Positions 34,684 to 46,271 of a stretch of DNA of 64,000 nt are shown piece after piece. The notes under the pieces are model-generated. The model was given only the letters and a program-made list of their open reading frames with translations, had not been told where the DNA came from and did not search any database. How positions within the stretch are numbered: the stretch's first letter is position 1; each line of letters opens with the position of its first letter. The translations under genes and the position numbers were made by a program. This stretch comes from Acanthacorydalis orientalis (lineage: Eukaryota; Arthropoda; Insecta; Megaloptera; Corydalidae), in the NCBI GenBank assembly GCA_034766995.1, contig CM068313.1:58145877-58209876 (forward strand). Direction: 5' to 3'.

Positions 34684-34941
34684 TTATAATTTGTCACATT
34701 TCTTACAAACGTAGTTTTTCTTTTGAGTGCATTTTCCGCATACATATTTTTTACAGATATTACAAATGGTGGTAGTCTTATTATTATTACAGTACCCTAT
34801 TTGACACCATTTGCGTGAACAAAGTGAGCTCTTTGAAGTTGTTTGTACATTTGGTACCCGGGATTCTATTCCTGGTTTTACATTATCAACGTCATTTTCA
34901 GTGGGAAGTTTATCTAGTTGAAACATAAATTCACCTTTCAT
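34684..34941 (-). pseudogene. piggyBac transposase C-terminal Cys-rich domain
   Basis: 85 codons on the minus strand. The C-terminal part, ICNICKKYVCGKCTQKKNYV followed by CKKCDKL, preceded by SSLCSRKWCQIGYC, has the CxxC..C..CxxC zinc-binding pattern that ends piggyBac transposases and binds the element ends. The N-terminal stretch FMFQLDKLPTENDVDNVKPG is also seen in the duplicated unit. A second, more degraded version lies at about 35270-35520. Without the catalytic core it cannot transpose, though a small DNA-binding peptide is conceivable. Confidence 0.8.
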
Positions 34942-35269
34942 AATATTTTTTTGGCATATACTGTAGGATTGGGTACGTCTATGAAAATATTATGAAGTGG
35001 TAATCAACCAGGATTAAACTCTTCTTGTATATTGTCTCAACTGGTTCCGTCTGCAGCAATTTCATTTTGATGATCTTGTAGTGTATTTTCATTTTCATCT
35101 TCGGAACTTGAAAGCACTCGAGCATATCTACTTTTACGTAAATTCAAAATATTTTTAAATTAAATATCACTTTCTGAGGACTCCTCGGCATTTTCTTTGT
35201 CTAAAAGCTCATTACCACTATTCTCACTATCAAAAATTATTGGTAGTAAATTATTAGGTATAAAAAGTT

Positions 35270-35520
35270 ATAATTTGTCATCTTTCTTACAAACGAAGTT
35301 TCTCTTTTGAGTGCATTTTCCGCATACATATATTCCGATATTACAAATAGTGGTAGTTTTATTATTATTAAAGTACCCTATTGGACACCATTGGCGTGAA
35401 CAAAGTGAGCTCTTTGAGTTTGTATATTAGCTTCTCATGATTTCATCCCTGGTTTTACATTTTCAACGGCATTTTCAGTGGCAAGTTCATCTGCTAATTG
35501 AAACATAAATTAACATTTCA
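35270..35520 (-). pseudogene. Second copy of piggyBac Cys-rich domain (duplicate)
   Basis: Nearly the same DNA as 34668-34930, shifted by about 590 bases: ATTAGGTATAAAAAGTTATA, CTTTTGAGTGCATTTTCCGC and GTGAACAAAGTGAGCTCTTT occur in both. Small deletions and a lost codon around the central CxxC break this copy. It proves an internal tandem duplication of the element. Confidence 0.8.
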
Positions 35521-35586
35521 TAATATTTTTTGGCATATCCAGTTGGACCGGGTACGCCTTTGAGTATATTATGAGGTAGTAATCTT

Positions 35587-35961
35587 CTAGGCTAGACCCT
35601 TCTTGTATTTCTTCTCAGCTGATTCCGTCTGCAGCAATTTTATTTTGATGATCTTGTAGTATAATTTCATTTCATCTTCGGAACTTGAAAGCACTCGAAC
35701 ACATCTTCTTTTACGTAAATTCAAGATGTTTTCAAATTCACTATTATTTTCCCAGGACTTCTGAGCATTTTCTTCGTCTAAAAGCTTATTACCACTATTC
35801 TCACTACCAAAAAGTTCATCGTGAATGCCGCATAGTTCATTTTCAATTTCATCTGGTTCATCTTCACTGTCATAGAGTACATCATCCTCGATATAAGAGC
35901 ATTCCATTGGTATAGCGTTCAGTTTTTCCAATAATTCAGAGATTTTCAATCGTTTTTTCAT
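35587..35961 (-). pseudogene. piggyBac transposase N-terminal acidic part
   Basis: 124 codons from an ATG at 35961: MKKRLKISELLEKLNAIPME, then an acidic stretch DVLYDSEDEPDEIENE, SENSGNKLLDEENAQ, and NILNLRKRRCVRVLSSSEDE. An acidic N-terminus with short LSSSEDE-like runs is usual for piggyBac transposases ahead of the DDE domain. Here the frame ends soon after, at the internal deletion. The partner copy at about 35010-35230 carries the same LNLRKSRYARVLSSSEDE sequence with a stop. Confidence 0.7.
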
Positions 35962-36563
35962 TTTCAGAACTTATAAAATGAAACTAGTGATTACATAAAA
36001 TTAATATTTGTGTTGATTTTTCTCACCTCACATTAATTGAAATAATATGTGGTTTATTATAATTTATATAATATTTTTTTTATTATTTACTATATTATAT
36101 AATATGAGTGCAACATTCAACAAAAACTTCAATACACATTCTACGTTTCCAGATCTAAATGAATGACTAAATATATTTTCGCATAAATGCATTAGTTTTG
36201 CATTACCACCATGATCGTTCCGGAATTTTCCTGATAATTTTCACCATCATACTGAATGATACGCAGTAAAAATTCTAAGAACGTGTGAGAAGTTGTACAA
36301 AACCTAGAAGCTGGTTAATTCTTGTTCACTAAACACATTTCAGGATACTTTTACACTTTCCCAGGTAGCAGTCATTTTGACTGGAATTGTTATAAGTAGC
36401 CATGATGCAAAATTATTTTGATTTTGAATAAAAAAAATGAAAATAAAATTCATTGTACTACAGTCATGATATCGTTGCGAAAAAAAATATAACATGAAGT
36501 AGGAATTATAAAATAAAATTGTAAAACCAGTCATTTTGACTGGTGTGGTAGTTCTAGTATTAA

Positions 36564-37440
36564 TGTGAAGAATATTTTTTATGTATACCTTGTACTGAAT
36601 GTTAATATGATCAGTTAGAGCTGTTATTAAAAAATGTGTATTCAAATGAATGAAAAAACTAGACGATACAAATAATTATAGGCTATAGGAAATACAGGAC
36701 TTATTCGAATATTTTTATCTTCTGTCAATTATTTAAAAAATGATACTTTTAATAAAAGTACTTTAAAATATATTTTATCTCGTACAATTTAATCGTTCTC
36801 AGACTTAGAAATTTTGAAAAAAAATGCATTTTTATCCAAAATGTAATTATTTTTATTTATGAGATTTTTGGTATTACATGGTTTTTTAAAAAAACATTTT
36901 CTATAAAAATTCTGACTACGATGATTCCTTTTGTCTCTTCGGTGAAAAAGGTTTGAGGAAACTATTCAGCGTTAATTGTGTCTATCGCTTTGTCAACACT
37001 CTCTTAAAGTTATTAATGATATTGTCATTAAAAATATTGGTGGCTCTACAGACGACGTCTTAGTTTGGATGCCACTTGCTAACGATCTCTCGTTATTTCG
37101 TTCCAGTGTTGTAAGTTTTTTTACGTCAATTGTTTTAATGGCTTCTTTTTTGTTGTTATCTTCTTCGACCTCTGAAGACATTTGGTTTTGTTCCTCATCC
37201 TTTTCCTTCTCTCTTCTTAAGATAAGAATAAGATATTGTCTCTTATAACGAATAGACTTTCTAACGTACTTTTTTAAAAACTTTAAATCCAACAATGAAA
37301 TATATATATTGACATCTATCGATTTTTAATGTTGCACATATTTTTTTTAAAGAAGTTTGTATAAATTACAACAGGAGAAACAATTATAGTATTTCGGTGA
37401 ACCTTGTTTCCGATACACTGCCCCATAATGTCAGAAACAA
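36564..37440. other. Non-coding; one unassigned 100-codon minus frame
   Basis: A minus-strand frame at 36993-37295 reads REKEKDEEQNQMSSEVEEDN and KKEAIKTIDVKKLTTLERNN. It is rich in charged residues and could be an old coding fragment (a BESS/MADF-like or transposon DNA-binding region would look similar), but there is no diagnostic motif, so I leave it unassigned. The rest is AT-rich. Confidence 0.3.
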
Positions 37441-38767
37441 GAAATATATTTTATGAAAGTAGTAATGAAAATGTCAGTGCCCAATTATAAACATATGTTA
37501 CAGTACTCGGAAATCACTGTTTGTATGTCGAAATTAAGTTCGTATCTAGAGGCCAAAATAGAGTACGGAAAAAGTTCATATGTCGAAAAGTCCATATGTA
37601 GAACGATTCATAAGTCGAGGTGCCACTATATAGTTGTTTGAAAGAGAACTTTTTAATTTATTCATTATCTAATAGAATTTTATTTAGTATCGTAGTATTA
37701 AATAATATGATATATTATTATAAAGGTATATATATATATATGTAAATGTTCTGAAAAAATTCAAAAAATGGTCAAAATATTGTACAGAAAAATTAAAAAA
37801 AAGTGTAGAAATTTTGTAGTAAATTATTGCTAACGATGACGAATGATATTTTTATCATAACAGTTGCATTTTTTTGTGGTTATTTAAGCTATTATTATTG
37901 TGGCTATTTAAGCTGTAGCTTGTCATAAGATGTTTAAAGATGTTTTAAGATGTATAACCTACAACGTAGCTATAGTGCCGGGAGTCTTAAAGATCAGAAA
38001 ACGAATATATGTCCACGGATATAACCAGCATCGTCAAATGGTAACAAAAATGTTATGCTTCACAGGTAGTCGTGATCCAAGAAAAATTGCAAAAAATCCA
38101 GATTTCTTCAGTAACAACTGCAATTTTTTTGTAGACAGTTTTCAGTTTTTGTCTGATATTGACTAATCTTTTCTGTATTGTTGTCGTGTATGGTCGAGCC
38201 TTGGGATTCGATCCCTTTTGTCTAAAATTTAACATGTATTTTTAGCAATCTTGCTGTTAATGTGTTCTATCTTCACTTTTATCGGTAAAAAAATTTTCAA
38301 AAAACCTACACAACTTTTCTATAACAACTGCAATGAAATGTACAAATTTATGAAACATTTACGTCGCAATACACATTGCGAAAGGAACAAAATGACTAGT
38401 ATTCAACAGTGAGAATGATTAATAGACATACTATTATAATATATATATGTATATATAGTGTGTGTATATATATATATATACACATATATATATATATATA
38501 TATATAAAAATATTATTTTCAGCGAATATATGCCATACGAACAAAGCGAGTTGGAGGTGGGACCAAAGCGAGCGGGGGTAGAGCTCCAAGTGGTTCTGCG
38601 AATGTAGCGACTAAGGGGAAAAACTCCCTAGTATTTAAAAAAAACATTTGGTGAATATTCATATTTCTTTTTTTCATTTTTAAATGTAAGAATTTATTAT
38701 TAAAAAAATTGTTATCAAATAAGTGTATTAAATTATATTGGATGAAAATTAATTCTGTATCTTTAAA
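37441..38767. other. Non-coding with short repeats
   Basis: 37520-37620 contains spaced TATGTCGAAA / TATGTAGAACG / CATAAGTCGAGG units, a degenerate short repeat. (TA)n at 37726-37741 and 38430-38506. 38520-38625 is GC-richer and has two tandem units of about 22 bases (ACAAAGCGAGTTGGAGGTGG and CCAAAGCGAGCGGGGGTAG). 38735-38770 resembles the family X terminal repeat (GATGAAAATTAATTCTGTAT). No gene. Confidence 0.4.
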
Positions 38768-38771
38768 TTAA

Positions 38772-39356
38772 CCCTTACTGGTATAATGAGTTCAATACAG
38801 GCACCAGCTTTAGGTTTTCAGCCATAAAAACTCAAACGTTATCAGCACTGACCGGTGTACTTCAGTAGCTTACTAATTGTTGAAAATTTAATTGATAGTA
38901 AACGAGTACTCTAATATTAGAGCTAATTTTGGGGTCGTAAATGATTCTATTATACTAGTAACGTTATTGTTTTAGAAAAATCATGGCATGGAAATATATG
39001 ACAGAAAAAGAAATTGCAGAAATTTTGACACAAGTTAGTGAAACTGCCGCGCTGGCGCTTAGATATCAAGCTAGTTGACAAGGGGTAAAAATTTTTCTCT
39101 CATAAGCCGATGCGGAAAATTTGGAGAATTTTCTCTCGCAAATGACTAGATATTGCGAACTAGTACGTTACTATATTAATACCTTTGCGGTACTCTACCA
39201 CTACACGAAGTTTGGTCCTGAACTCAATTTCCGAGGGCGTATCCTCCCCTTGTAAGACTTCGTGTCAAGTCGGGCATTACAGATTTTTCAACGCATGCAA
39301 ACGGGTTTACCCGAGCTATAGAAGTTTCACTTCAAAATGTTCTCGTCCTTAAAGAG
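38772..39356 (+). mobile_element. Possible piggyBac-like remnant
   Basis: Left side TTAA (38768-38771) followed by CCCTTACTGGTATAATG; right side ends CTTAAAGAG before TTAG (39357-39360), which could be a mutated TTAA. An ATG near 38982 opens MAWKYMTEKEIAEILTQVSE, followed by a short helical region, resembling the first residues of some piggyBac transposases. No Cys-rich or catalytic part is seen. The ends match only over about six bases, so the call is tentative. Confidence 0.35.
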
Positions 39357-39359
39357 TTA

Positions 39360-39603
39360 GAAATAAACATTTTTACTATATCGGTCTTCTATATAGTTTT
39401 GTTTGTAATTATTTTTCCATATTCTACAAATAAATCAATAATCTTTTTTATAAACAGCAATTAATATTTAACGATGAAATGCTTAAACTTTTATAAATTA
39501 TTAAATACTTCAAATTGTGTTTTAATTAACGTTTATGTAGACAATATGTTTAATGTATGTATGTATGAGTATATGTGTGTGTATGTATATATATATATGT
39601 ATG

Positions 39604-39670
<67 letters not shown>

Positions 39671-40759
39671 ATATATCGCTGATGTAAGTGACGTACGTTG
39701 GCAATGATGAAACGGCGTGTCACGTGCACGCGACATGAACAGAGGCCGGTCGACGCGTCTAAAATCGCACGTCAGCGGAGAGAGCTTTCGTAACGCTCGT
39801 TTCCATTGCCAACGAAACGGCATTGCTGGCCTGTACCTACAGAATCACATTTTAAAAATGATGACACGGCGACATTGCCGAGAAGAGCGGCAGTAATTGA
39901 TTATTCCTTTGATAATTAATTGTCCTGTCGTTTCGCCGTTACACCGAATCGAAACATGCTGACGTGACTGACTGTTCGATGGATAAATGGCTGGATGGAT
40001 TGATAGATGGGTGGATGGATGGATGGATAGATGCATGCGTGCTGGAAGGTATGGAAAAATCGACTGGTTGAAATATTTAAGAGAATATGTATGCATATAT
40101 ACTTATTTGTATATTAAAGCACGAGTGATTTTATGCGTACAATTATATCAATTACATATCAAACAGTTTCATTATTCGGTGTCTATATTTCGTTTCAATT
40201 TTTGTACATTGCTGATCTCACATTTTATTATTTAAATATAGTTTTATACAAAACTCCTAGACTTTACAAAAAGTGGTCAATGTTTTTATTATTTTTTAGA
40301 GGTGTTAATATATTTTTTTAATGTAAGGAAAGAAAAAATATTCAACGTTTATATAAACAATCGAATATCAATTTTCATGTTCTAATTGTCTATTTATAAC
40401 TAAAAATTATAACATTCAATTAACAGTCTTCGATCTTTTTGAATAATTGGAATATTTTTGGACATCTTGTATATGTATTTTTATATAGAAAATACTGACT
40501 AATATTTATCAATTAGTGTGATTAATCTTTAAAATTATAGATTTTTTCTTTGATCAAGAAATGGATCTTTGAAATACAAAACTTGAAAATAAATGTTTTT
40601 GAACTTGAAATGACATAATTTAAATGTCTCTATAATATAAAAATCACGCAGCGATGATAACATTCTCATGTTTTCTATATAAATATTCTAACCTTAAGAA
40701 ATAAATTAAATAATACCATATATTATAAAATCTTCTATATTGTAAAAATGAAACAGCCA
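39360..40759. other. Non-coding with (TA)n and a CpG-containing island
   Basis: (TA)n at 39588-39665. 39670-40010 is GC-richer and contains many CG dinucleotides (for example CACGTGCACGCGACATGAAC and GGTCGACGCGTC); 39975-40035 is a (GGAT)n-like minisatellite. No exon with a convincing donor site was found, so this may be a regulatory block. The remainder to 40759 is AT-rich. Confidence 0.4.
39588..39665. repeat. (TA)n microsatellite
   Basis: TA repeat preceded by a GTAT-rich stretch; no gene. Confidence 0.95.
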
Positions 40760-41180
40760 TGCCGTTCCCGTGACTTTTATTCGTTCTCTAATTGGTTGAT
40801 ATCGGTTTAATAATCTATGTTCTGATTGGTTAATGTCAGTCACAAGATAAGTGTTCTGTTTCACTGTGTACAACGGAACAAGATATAAGATTTCTGTGTA
40901 AAACTGGTAAGAAATTTATTCAAAATGTAGTTACTGAAGCTTTAGAGTAAAAAAATTTAAAGAAATACATTTTAACAATGTATTTTGTTATTTTAATTTT
41001 TATTAACTTTTCCAATAAATATTTTAAGACTTACATTTTAGGTGGATTATTTATGTGTAAATTTGTTCTTGTGATTTATTAGGAAAGGAAAGAAAGTGAT
41101 CGAGCGGTAGCGCCCTCAAAATCGGGTAGGGGGGGCTTAGTTGGTTCAAGCCTATCAAGTGGTGAGAGCTTCTTAATTTG
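40760..41180 (+). repeat. Dispersed repeat R1, copy 2 (possible solo LTR)
   Basis: Partner of 1886-2290. It contains TGACTTTTATTCG, two ATTGGTTGAT/ATTGGTTAATG boxes, AAGTGTTCTGTTTCACTGTG, GTGTAAAACTGGTAAGAAAT, CATTTTAACAATGTATTTTG and CTTTTCCAATAAA in the same order, and ends in a G-rich tail (GGGTAGGGGGGGCTTAG). Both copies lie on the plus strand. The class is open; see copy 1. Confidence 0.55.
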
Positions 41181-41247
41181 AATAATAAACTAAAATGGCG
41201 ACAAATCGAATTGTAAACACATCTTTTTAACAACCTATATATTACTA

Positions 41248-41812
41248 GGATGGTAGAAAAATAATTGTGTTATGACCTTTAAAATGATATACATTTTTCT
41301 CTTTTTTGATTTTTCTAGCTGTATTTATTGGTTCAGAACATTTTGATGATAAACGCTTAATGTTTATGCAATCTCTCTTTATTGTATGTAGTTCTGATTC
41401 AACTAACACATTCAGTTGTTCGATAAGAACTGAAGATCGATGTCCCCGACATTCTTCATCTTTAAGATTTTCGTACGCAGCACGAAATTTTTGGAATCAC
41501 CATTGTACCGTACGTTCCTTAACAGTACCCACATCAAAAGTATTATTTAGTTTTGGAGCAGTTTCTATTGCTTTATGACCCGTTTTGAACACATACAAAA
41601 AAATTCTCTTATTTTCTTCTTTTCCATCTTTAATTCAATAGCCCAATTTGAAGCAAAATTTATAATTAACCCAAAGTGGATGTTACCAAAATACAGGCCG
41701 AAAAATACACTTAAATTGATATTAAAATAAACACGATGAAAGTACACTTTCATTGAAAAATTAAGGTTAGAATACAGAAAATAAAAAACCGCAATTATTT
41801 TCCTACCGATTT
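41248..41812 (-). mobile_element. Hsmar1/SETMAR-like mariner derivative (family H)
   Basis: About 565 bases between TA. Ends GGATGGTAGAAAAATAATTG (left) and TAAATCGGTAGGAAAATAAT (right, complement). On the minus strand the start is MEKKKIREFF; coding then continues through decayed NTFDVGTVKERTVQWWFQKF-type sequence (FDVGTVKERTVQ.W visible around 41480-41535) and the helix-turn-helix linker, and reaches the 3' end with no catalytic domain. Same layout as 25233 and 30123. Confidence 0.78.
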
Positions 41813-42851
41813 AATAATATGGCTATATTTTATTATTTCTCTTCCGATTTTTCTATTACTTATATTCTTGATTCTTTGTGAACCTGCTAGCTTATTCATG
41901 TCTGTAACAACTAGCTTCAGTACGCATAGCATCATCATTATCAAGTAATAAAGTTTTTGTTTAACTATTTACCCAAAATCAACTCCAATTAATTTTTGAC
42001 AAACAACACAAATTTTTAATGATAGAATACGTTCGGAAATCTTTTGTAATAGACATCATAAAACATAACGGTTTGCAGGAAGTCAACAATCAGAATAAAT
42101 ATTTATATACTGTGTAATAACTAATGTAAATTTCTAAAAAAATATTTTTTATAAACCATTCTTAATAATTTTGGAGATTTGTACTTCTGATCAACAGCTA
42201 AATTATTTTTTATTCAAAATCTGGTAAATTATTTACAATATTTGAACATTTTTATTATGAATTAAATAATCTTCAATTTAAAATATTGTAAATCAGTATT
42301 TTAACTCTGTATATAATTAATTGGTTTAAATTACAGACGGTGGATTTCTTCGACATGGAAATAATGAAGCAGGTGTGACGATATAGAAAATGGGTGGCCG
42401 TCAATGATGACAAATTGAAAAAATAATATATGCATGTATAAGTTTTTTGTCTCTAATAAATAACTTTTATTATTGATATGTTTCTTCCGACTGCTGAACG
42501 AATATAAAATATCAATAAATTGAATTGCAGAATTGAAAAATTTATTACTGAGAACCGTTTAAGTAAGAAAAAGATTAAACAGATGCAGTTTACAAATATT
42601 AAAAAAGCTAAATAACAAACCAAAAAAAAATATTATACAGAAACTATAAAATAGGTAGCATTTAATTGTAAACATTACAAAACTATTTTATTATTAAAGG
42701 AATGATTTAATATTATTCGATACAATCTTACAAAAATTTGAAAATTAAATGTGGAATTATTTTTTTTAAATTTTAAATACAAAATAAATTTAAAATCATA
42801 ACACTAACAAAATAAAGAACACAATAAATGTGTTTACAATAGCAATAAATA

Positions 42852-42914
<63 letters not shown>

Positions 42915-43080
42915 CGAAATGTATGATCCATTAATTTATTCATAATCGTTTTATACAATAAATTATTTTAATCGTAATTCAAAGTAAATATATATATATA
43001 TATATATAATCAACATATTAAGCTCAAATCAAAGCTCGTACGAAAAATATTAACATTTAATTCAATATAATTTCACAATG
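41813..43080. other. AT-rich non-coding with (TA)n
   Basis: (TA)n tracts at 42854-42911 and 42990-43008. No coding similarity. Confidence 0.45.
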
Positions 43081-43380
43081 GCATAGTATAAAACGAGTGA
43101 AGGGACCAATCCCGGTTGGTTTGACGGTATTTGTTATGTATTTTAGTGCTATAGAATTATAATTCGGAGTGTGAGATGAGTTTCATACGAGTGCAACGGA
43201 GCATCTAGTATGGGGGCCACTACGTAATTGTTCTGGCATTTGTTTAATTGCATTCAGATTAAATTACAGAGGTATTTTATATTAACGCGACTGACACACA
43301 CGGGGTCAGACCTGTAAAATTATTACATTATTCGTGTTAAACGTGTGAAATTGATTTCAATGTCGTGTTATTACTCAAAT
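43081..43380. promoter_or_regulatory. GC-richer island, function unknown
   Basis: About 300 bases of higher complexity (GGACCAATCCCGGTTGGTTTGACGG and GACACACACGGGGTCAGACC regions) in an AT-rich setting, including CCAAT. No open frame with a start and donor site was found. It may be a regulatory element or an old gene fragment. Confidence 0.25.
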
Positions 43381-43388
43381 GCATATAG

Positions 43389-43389
<1 letters not shown>

Positions 43390-43457
<68 letters not shown>
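43390..43457. repeat. (TA)n microsatellite
   Basis: About 66 bases of uninterrupted TA repeat at the right edge of a GC-richer island. Confidence 0.95.
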
Positions 43458-43464
<7 letters not shown>

Positions 43465-43859
43465 AATTAGAAATATATTGTTCATTTGAAATGCGCATCC
43501 CGTTTAATTATTTATTATTTGAACTAATTACGGCAAACGGAATTTAATTTGCATTTTCAAAAATGAATTTAAACAGAGGATATGAAGCGAATTATAAATT
43601 AGATGTATCATATGATGTATTTCTTATTTTCCAAAATCCTACTAACTGTCAGATTGATTCTGTCTGATTTCTTTTATGAAATGAGTGATTCATTAATAAT
43701 AGGGATACTTACAAGTCGTCAATCTTTTTAAATAAGTAAATCAGATTCACTTAATTTCTTTGAAATATCAAGACGAGCTTTGTTATCATATATTGTAAAA
43801 TAGAGTGTGGACTTATTGTTTTGAACAAAAAAAAATTTCTAATATTCAAAATAAAATGG

Positions 43860-44660
43860 CGGTCTATCAACCTTCAGGCGAATACATACGTCATTGCATG
43901 TTATTCCATTTTCGATCGGATTTAACGCAACAACCGCAACAAAAAAATGTGACATCTACGGAGACGTTTTAAAGGTCTACGTATAAGTTTTATCGTTGGT
44001 TCAGAAAAAAATTCCAGTGGTGATTTTGACTTATCTGATAGTGTAAGAAATTATTGCTTACTTAGGGCTACTGAGTCAAAAATATGAAGACACCTTCATG
44101 AATTCGGAAAAATATTTAGGCAAGGCATTTGGGCTCCTCATCAATTATCGAGTACAAACAAGACCAGCGACGAAAAATTTGCACATTGTTATTGACTAGG
44201 CAACGAAATCATTCATTTGTTTGCAGAATCGGCACCGGTGATGAGAAATGTATCCTGTACAGCAACCTGATACGCTTCAATGAACGGCTTTTTCCGAATC
44301 AACCAACTAAACTGGGCCTGATATTGAAAAAGCTGCGGTGGTTTATTAGGTGGAAATGCATCAGCATTATTCATTTTGAGTTACTAAAGTGGTGTGAAAC
44401 AATTACCGTTCTGATTAACAGAAAACGTATCTTACTGCAACACAATAATATCGGACTCTGCAATAAAAACAACCTAAGAAAAAATAGATCATACTGAGAA
44501 GTTTAACAACATCCATTATATTCACCGGATATTGCGTCATCGGATTATCATTTATTTAGATCTCTAAAACATTTCGTCAAAAATAAAAAGTTTAAAAATA
44601 TCAGTGATGAGACGTCTTCGCTTTTCAATCATGCTTTCGTCTTTTACAATATTTTTCTGG
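43860..44660 (+). pseudogene. Mariner transposase pseudogene, separate lineage
   Basis: It begins AVYQPSGEYIRHCMLFHFRS (43860-43920), the start of a mariner DNA-binding domain, followed by KFYRWFRKKFQW remains. The second part reads DQRRKICTLLLTRQRNHSFV (44160-44220), the first catalytic block CRIGTGDEKCILYSNLIRFN (Asp kept, Trp of EKW is Cys), HFELLKWCETITV, RILLQHNNIG (second block, Asp changed to Asn) and LYSPDIASSDYHLFRSLKHF (44515-44575, third Asp kept). Frameshifts separate the blocks. Terminal repeats were not found. Confidence 0.8.
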
Positions 44661-45002
44661 GTTCCACTGTATCCCCAAATGAATTAAAAATTTCTTCCAC
44701 TATATTTCTAATTTGTTCAAGTGATCTTCAGATTTAGCTGTATTATTGTCTGATAAATATAAATACTTCAAAATAGACAGAAAACGATCACATTTCATAG
44801 TTCTTTTCATATGCAAATTAGTATAAATGTTTTTTTTACCAATATAACCTAGTTTCAGGCACTTGCGTTGCACCCATAATAAGCATTATAACAATAAACA
44901 TATTCACTTCATCTATCGTAACAGGTTTCCAGGTTTTGCTGGTTTCTAATAGTGTATGTAGACCTAATTTTTTAATAGTCAGTCAATATATATATATATA
45001 TA
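44661..45002. other. AT-rich spacer ending in (TA)n
   Basis: No feature apart from the (TA)n at 44986-45002 that adjoins the mariner element at 45003. Confidence 0.45.
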
Positions 45003-46271
45003 AGAGTCGTTTGATAAGTATGGTAAAAAATAACTTAAACATTATTTCTTGAAAAAAATACTTTTATTTTTCAATCTGGTCTTCATTGAAGGCTACACAA
45101 TTGGACCAATAAGCTTCCAATTTGTCATAATGTTGGAAAAGTTGCTTTTCTCAAAATGTGTAAAATACGCATTAGCGGCGGCAGTGACATCCTCATTTGG
45201 CGTGAATTTCTTACCACCGAGACAAATTTTCAATTTTAAAACGAGGAAGAAGTCAAAATGGGCCAATTCCGGAGAAAAGGGTAATTAAAGGGATCATTTC
45301 GAAGCCTAATTAGTGCATGTTGTCATTGGGACGGCGATTTGTGGAGCGTTATCTTGGCGAGAGAGCATTTTTCTATGTGAAAATTTAGCCGTTTTTGTTT
45401 CAGCTATTCTTTCAAACAGTCATAATGTTGTATAATAGGCTCCTTTTATCGTTTTTTCCTTCGTTACGTAGTCGATCAGGATGATTCCTTGAGAATCCAA
45501 AAAAAACAGCAGCTATCACCTTCCCAGCCAACAAAACGATCTTGATCTCCTTCAGCGCATTTCCACCAGTCATTGTTTAATACTTTGACTGCTACTTCGA
45601 CTCAGACGTATAATGGTAGATCCATATTTCATCCAGGGTGATGAATCGACGCAAACAAGTCTGCTAGTTGTGATTAAAAATCGCCAATTATTGGGATGAA
45701 ATGTTCTTTTGTGTGCGTTTTTGGTTAAGAGTCAACAATCGCAGCACCCATCGTGCAGATAGCTTTTTCATGTACAATTTTTCATGCAGAATATTGTACA
45801 CTCATTCACTCGAGATACTTACAGGCTCATCAATCTCGCGCATTTTCATTCGGCGGTTTTCCATAACGATACCATGGATTTTTTCAACGATATCCGTCAT
45901 GCTGAACTCAACTGGGCGTCCAAAGTGCGCTTCATCTTCAATACATATTCGACCACATTTAAACTCATTCTCCAGAAATAAATAGTTATAAAGAGTTCCT
46001 ATGAACTTCATCCAATTCCTTTTTGCTCTAGCCGGCGCTGCACTTTTTCAAATAAAAATGTTTTTTCGTTACACGGAACTCGTTTTCTTCTATTTTGGAG
46101 CAACTATTACAATGCTCACTTCAAACATCTGTAGAATGTAAACAAAGCGTCGCTTCTGACTGAACTTTCGCCTATGCTAGTTAAAAAAGTGACACTTGAT
46201 AGCCGTGATGTTACCGAATGAATGGTCGTGCCATATCTTAAAAATGTACCAAACTTATTAACAACTCCCAC

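Larger units (their letters stand above)
34341..36559 (-). mobile_element. piggyBac-like element, internally deleted and duplicated
   Basis: Exact TTAA flanks (34337-34340 and 36560-36563). Ends CACTAGAACTACC on the left and TACTAGAACTACC (complement) on the right. Palindromic subterminal motifs occur at 34386-34401 (GAGTCAAAATGACTGG), 36369-36384 (CAGTCATTTTGACTGG) and 36527-36543 (CCAGTCATTTTGACTGG). The interior codes on the minus strand for only the N-terminal and C-terminal parts of the transposase, and a unit of about 600 bases containing both parts is present twice in tandem (34668-35250 and 35255-35850). The catalytic DDD domain is absent. Confidence 0.88.

Noticed and set aside
36993..37295. 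100-codon acidic/basic frame on the minus strand
   Set aside because: Charged composition only; no diagnostic motif, splice context or repeat partner.
38200..38225. tRNA-like T-arm (TTGGGATTCGATCCC)
   Set aside because: One base too many for a B box, and no matching D arm, anticodon arm or acceptor stem upstream.
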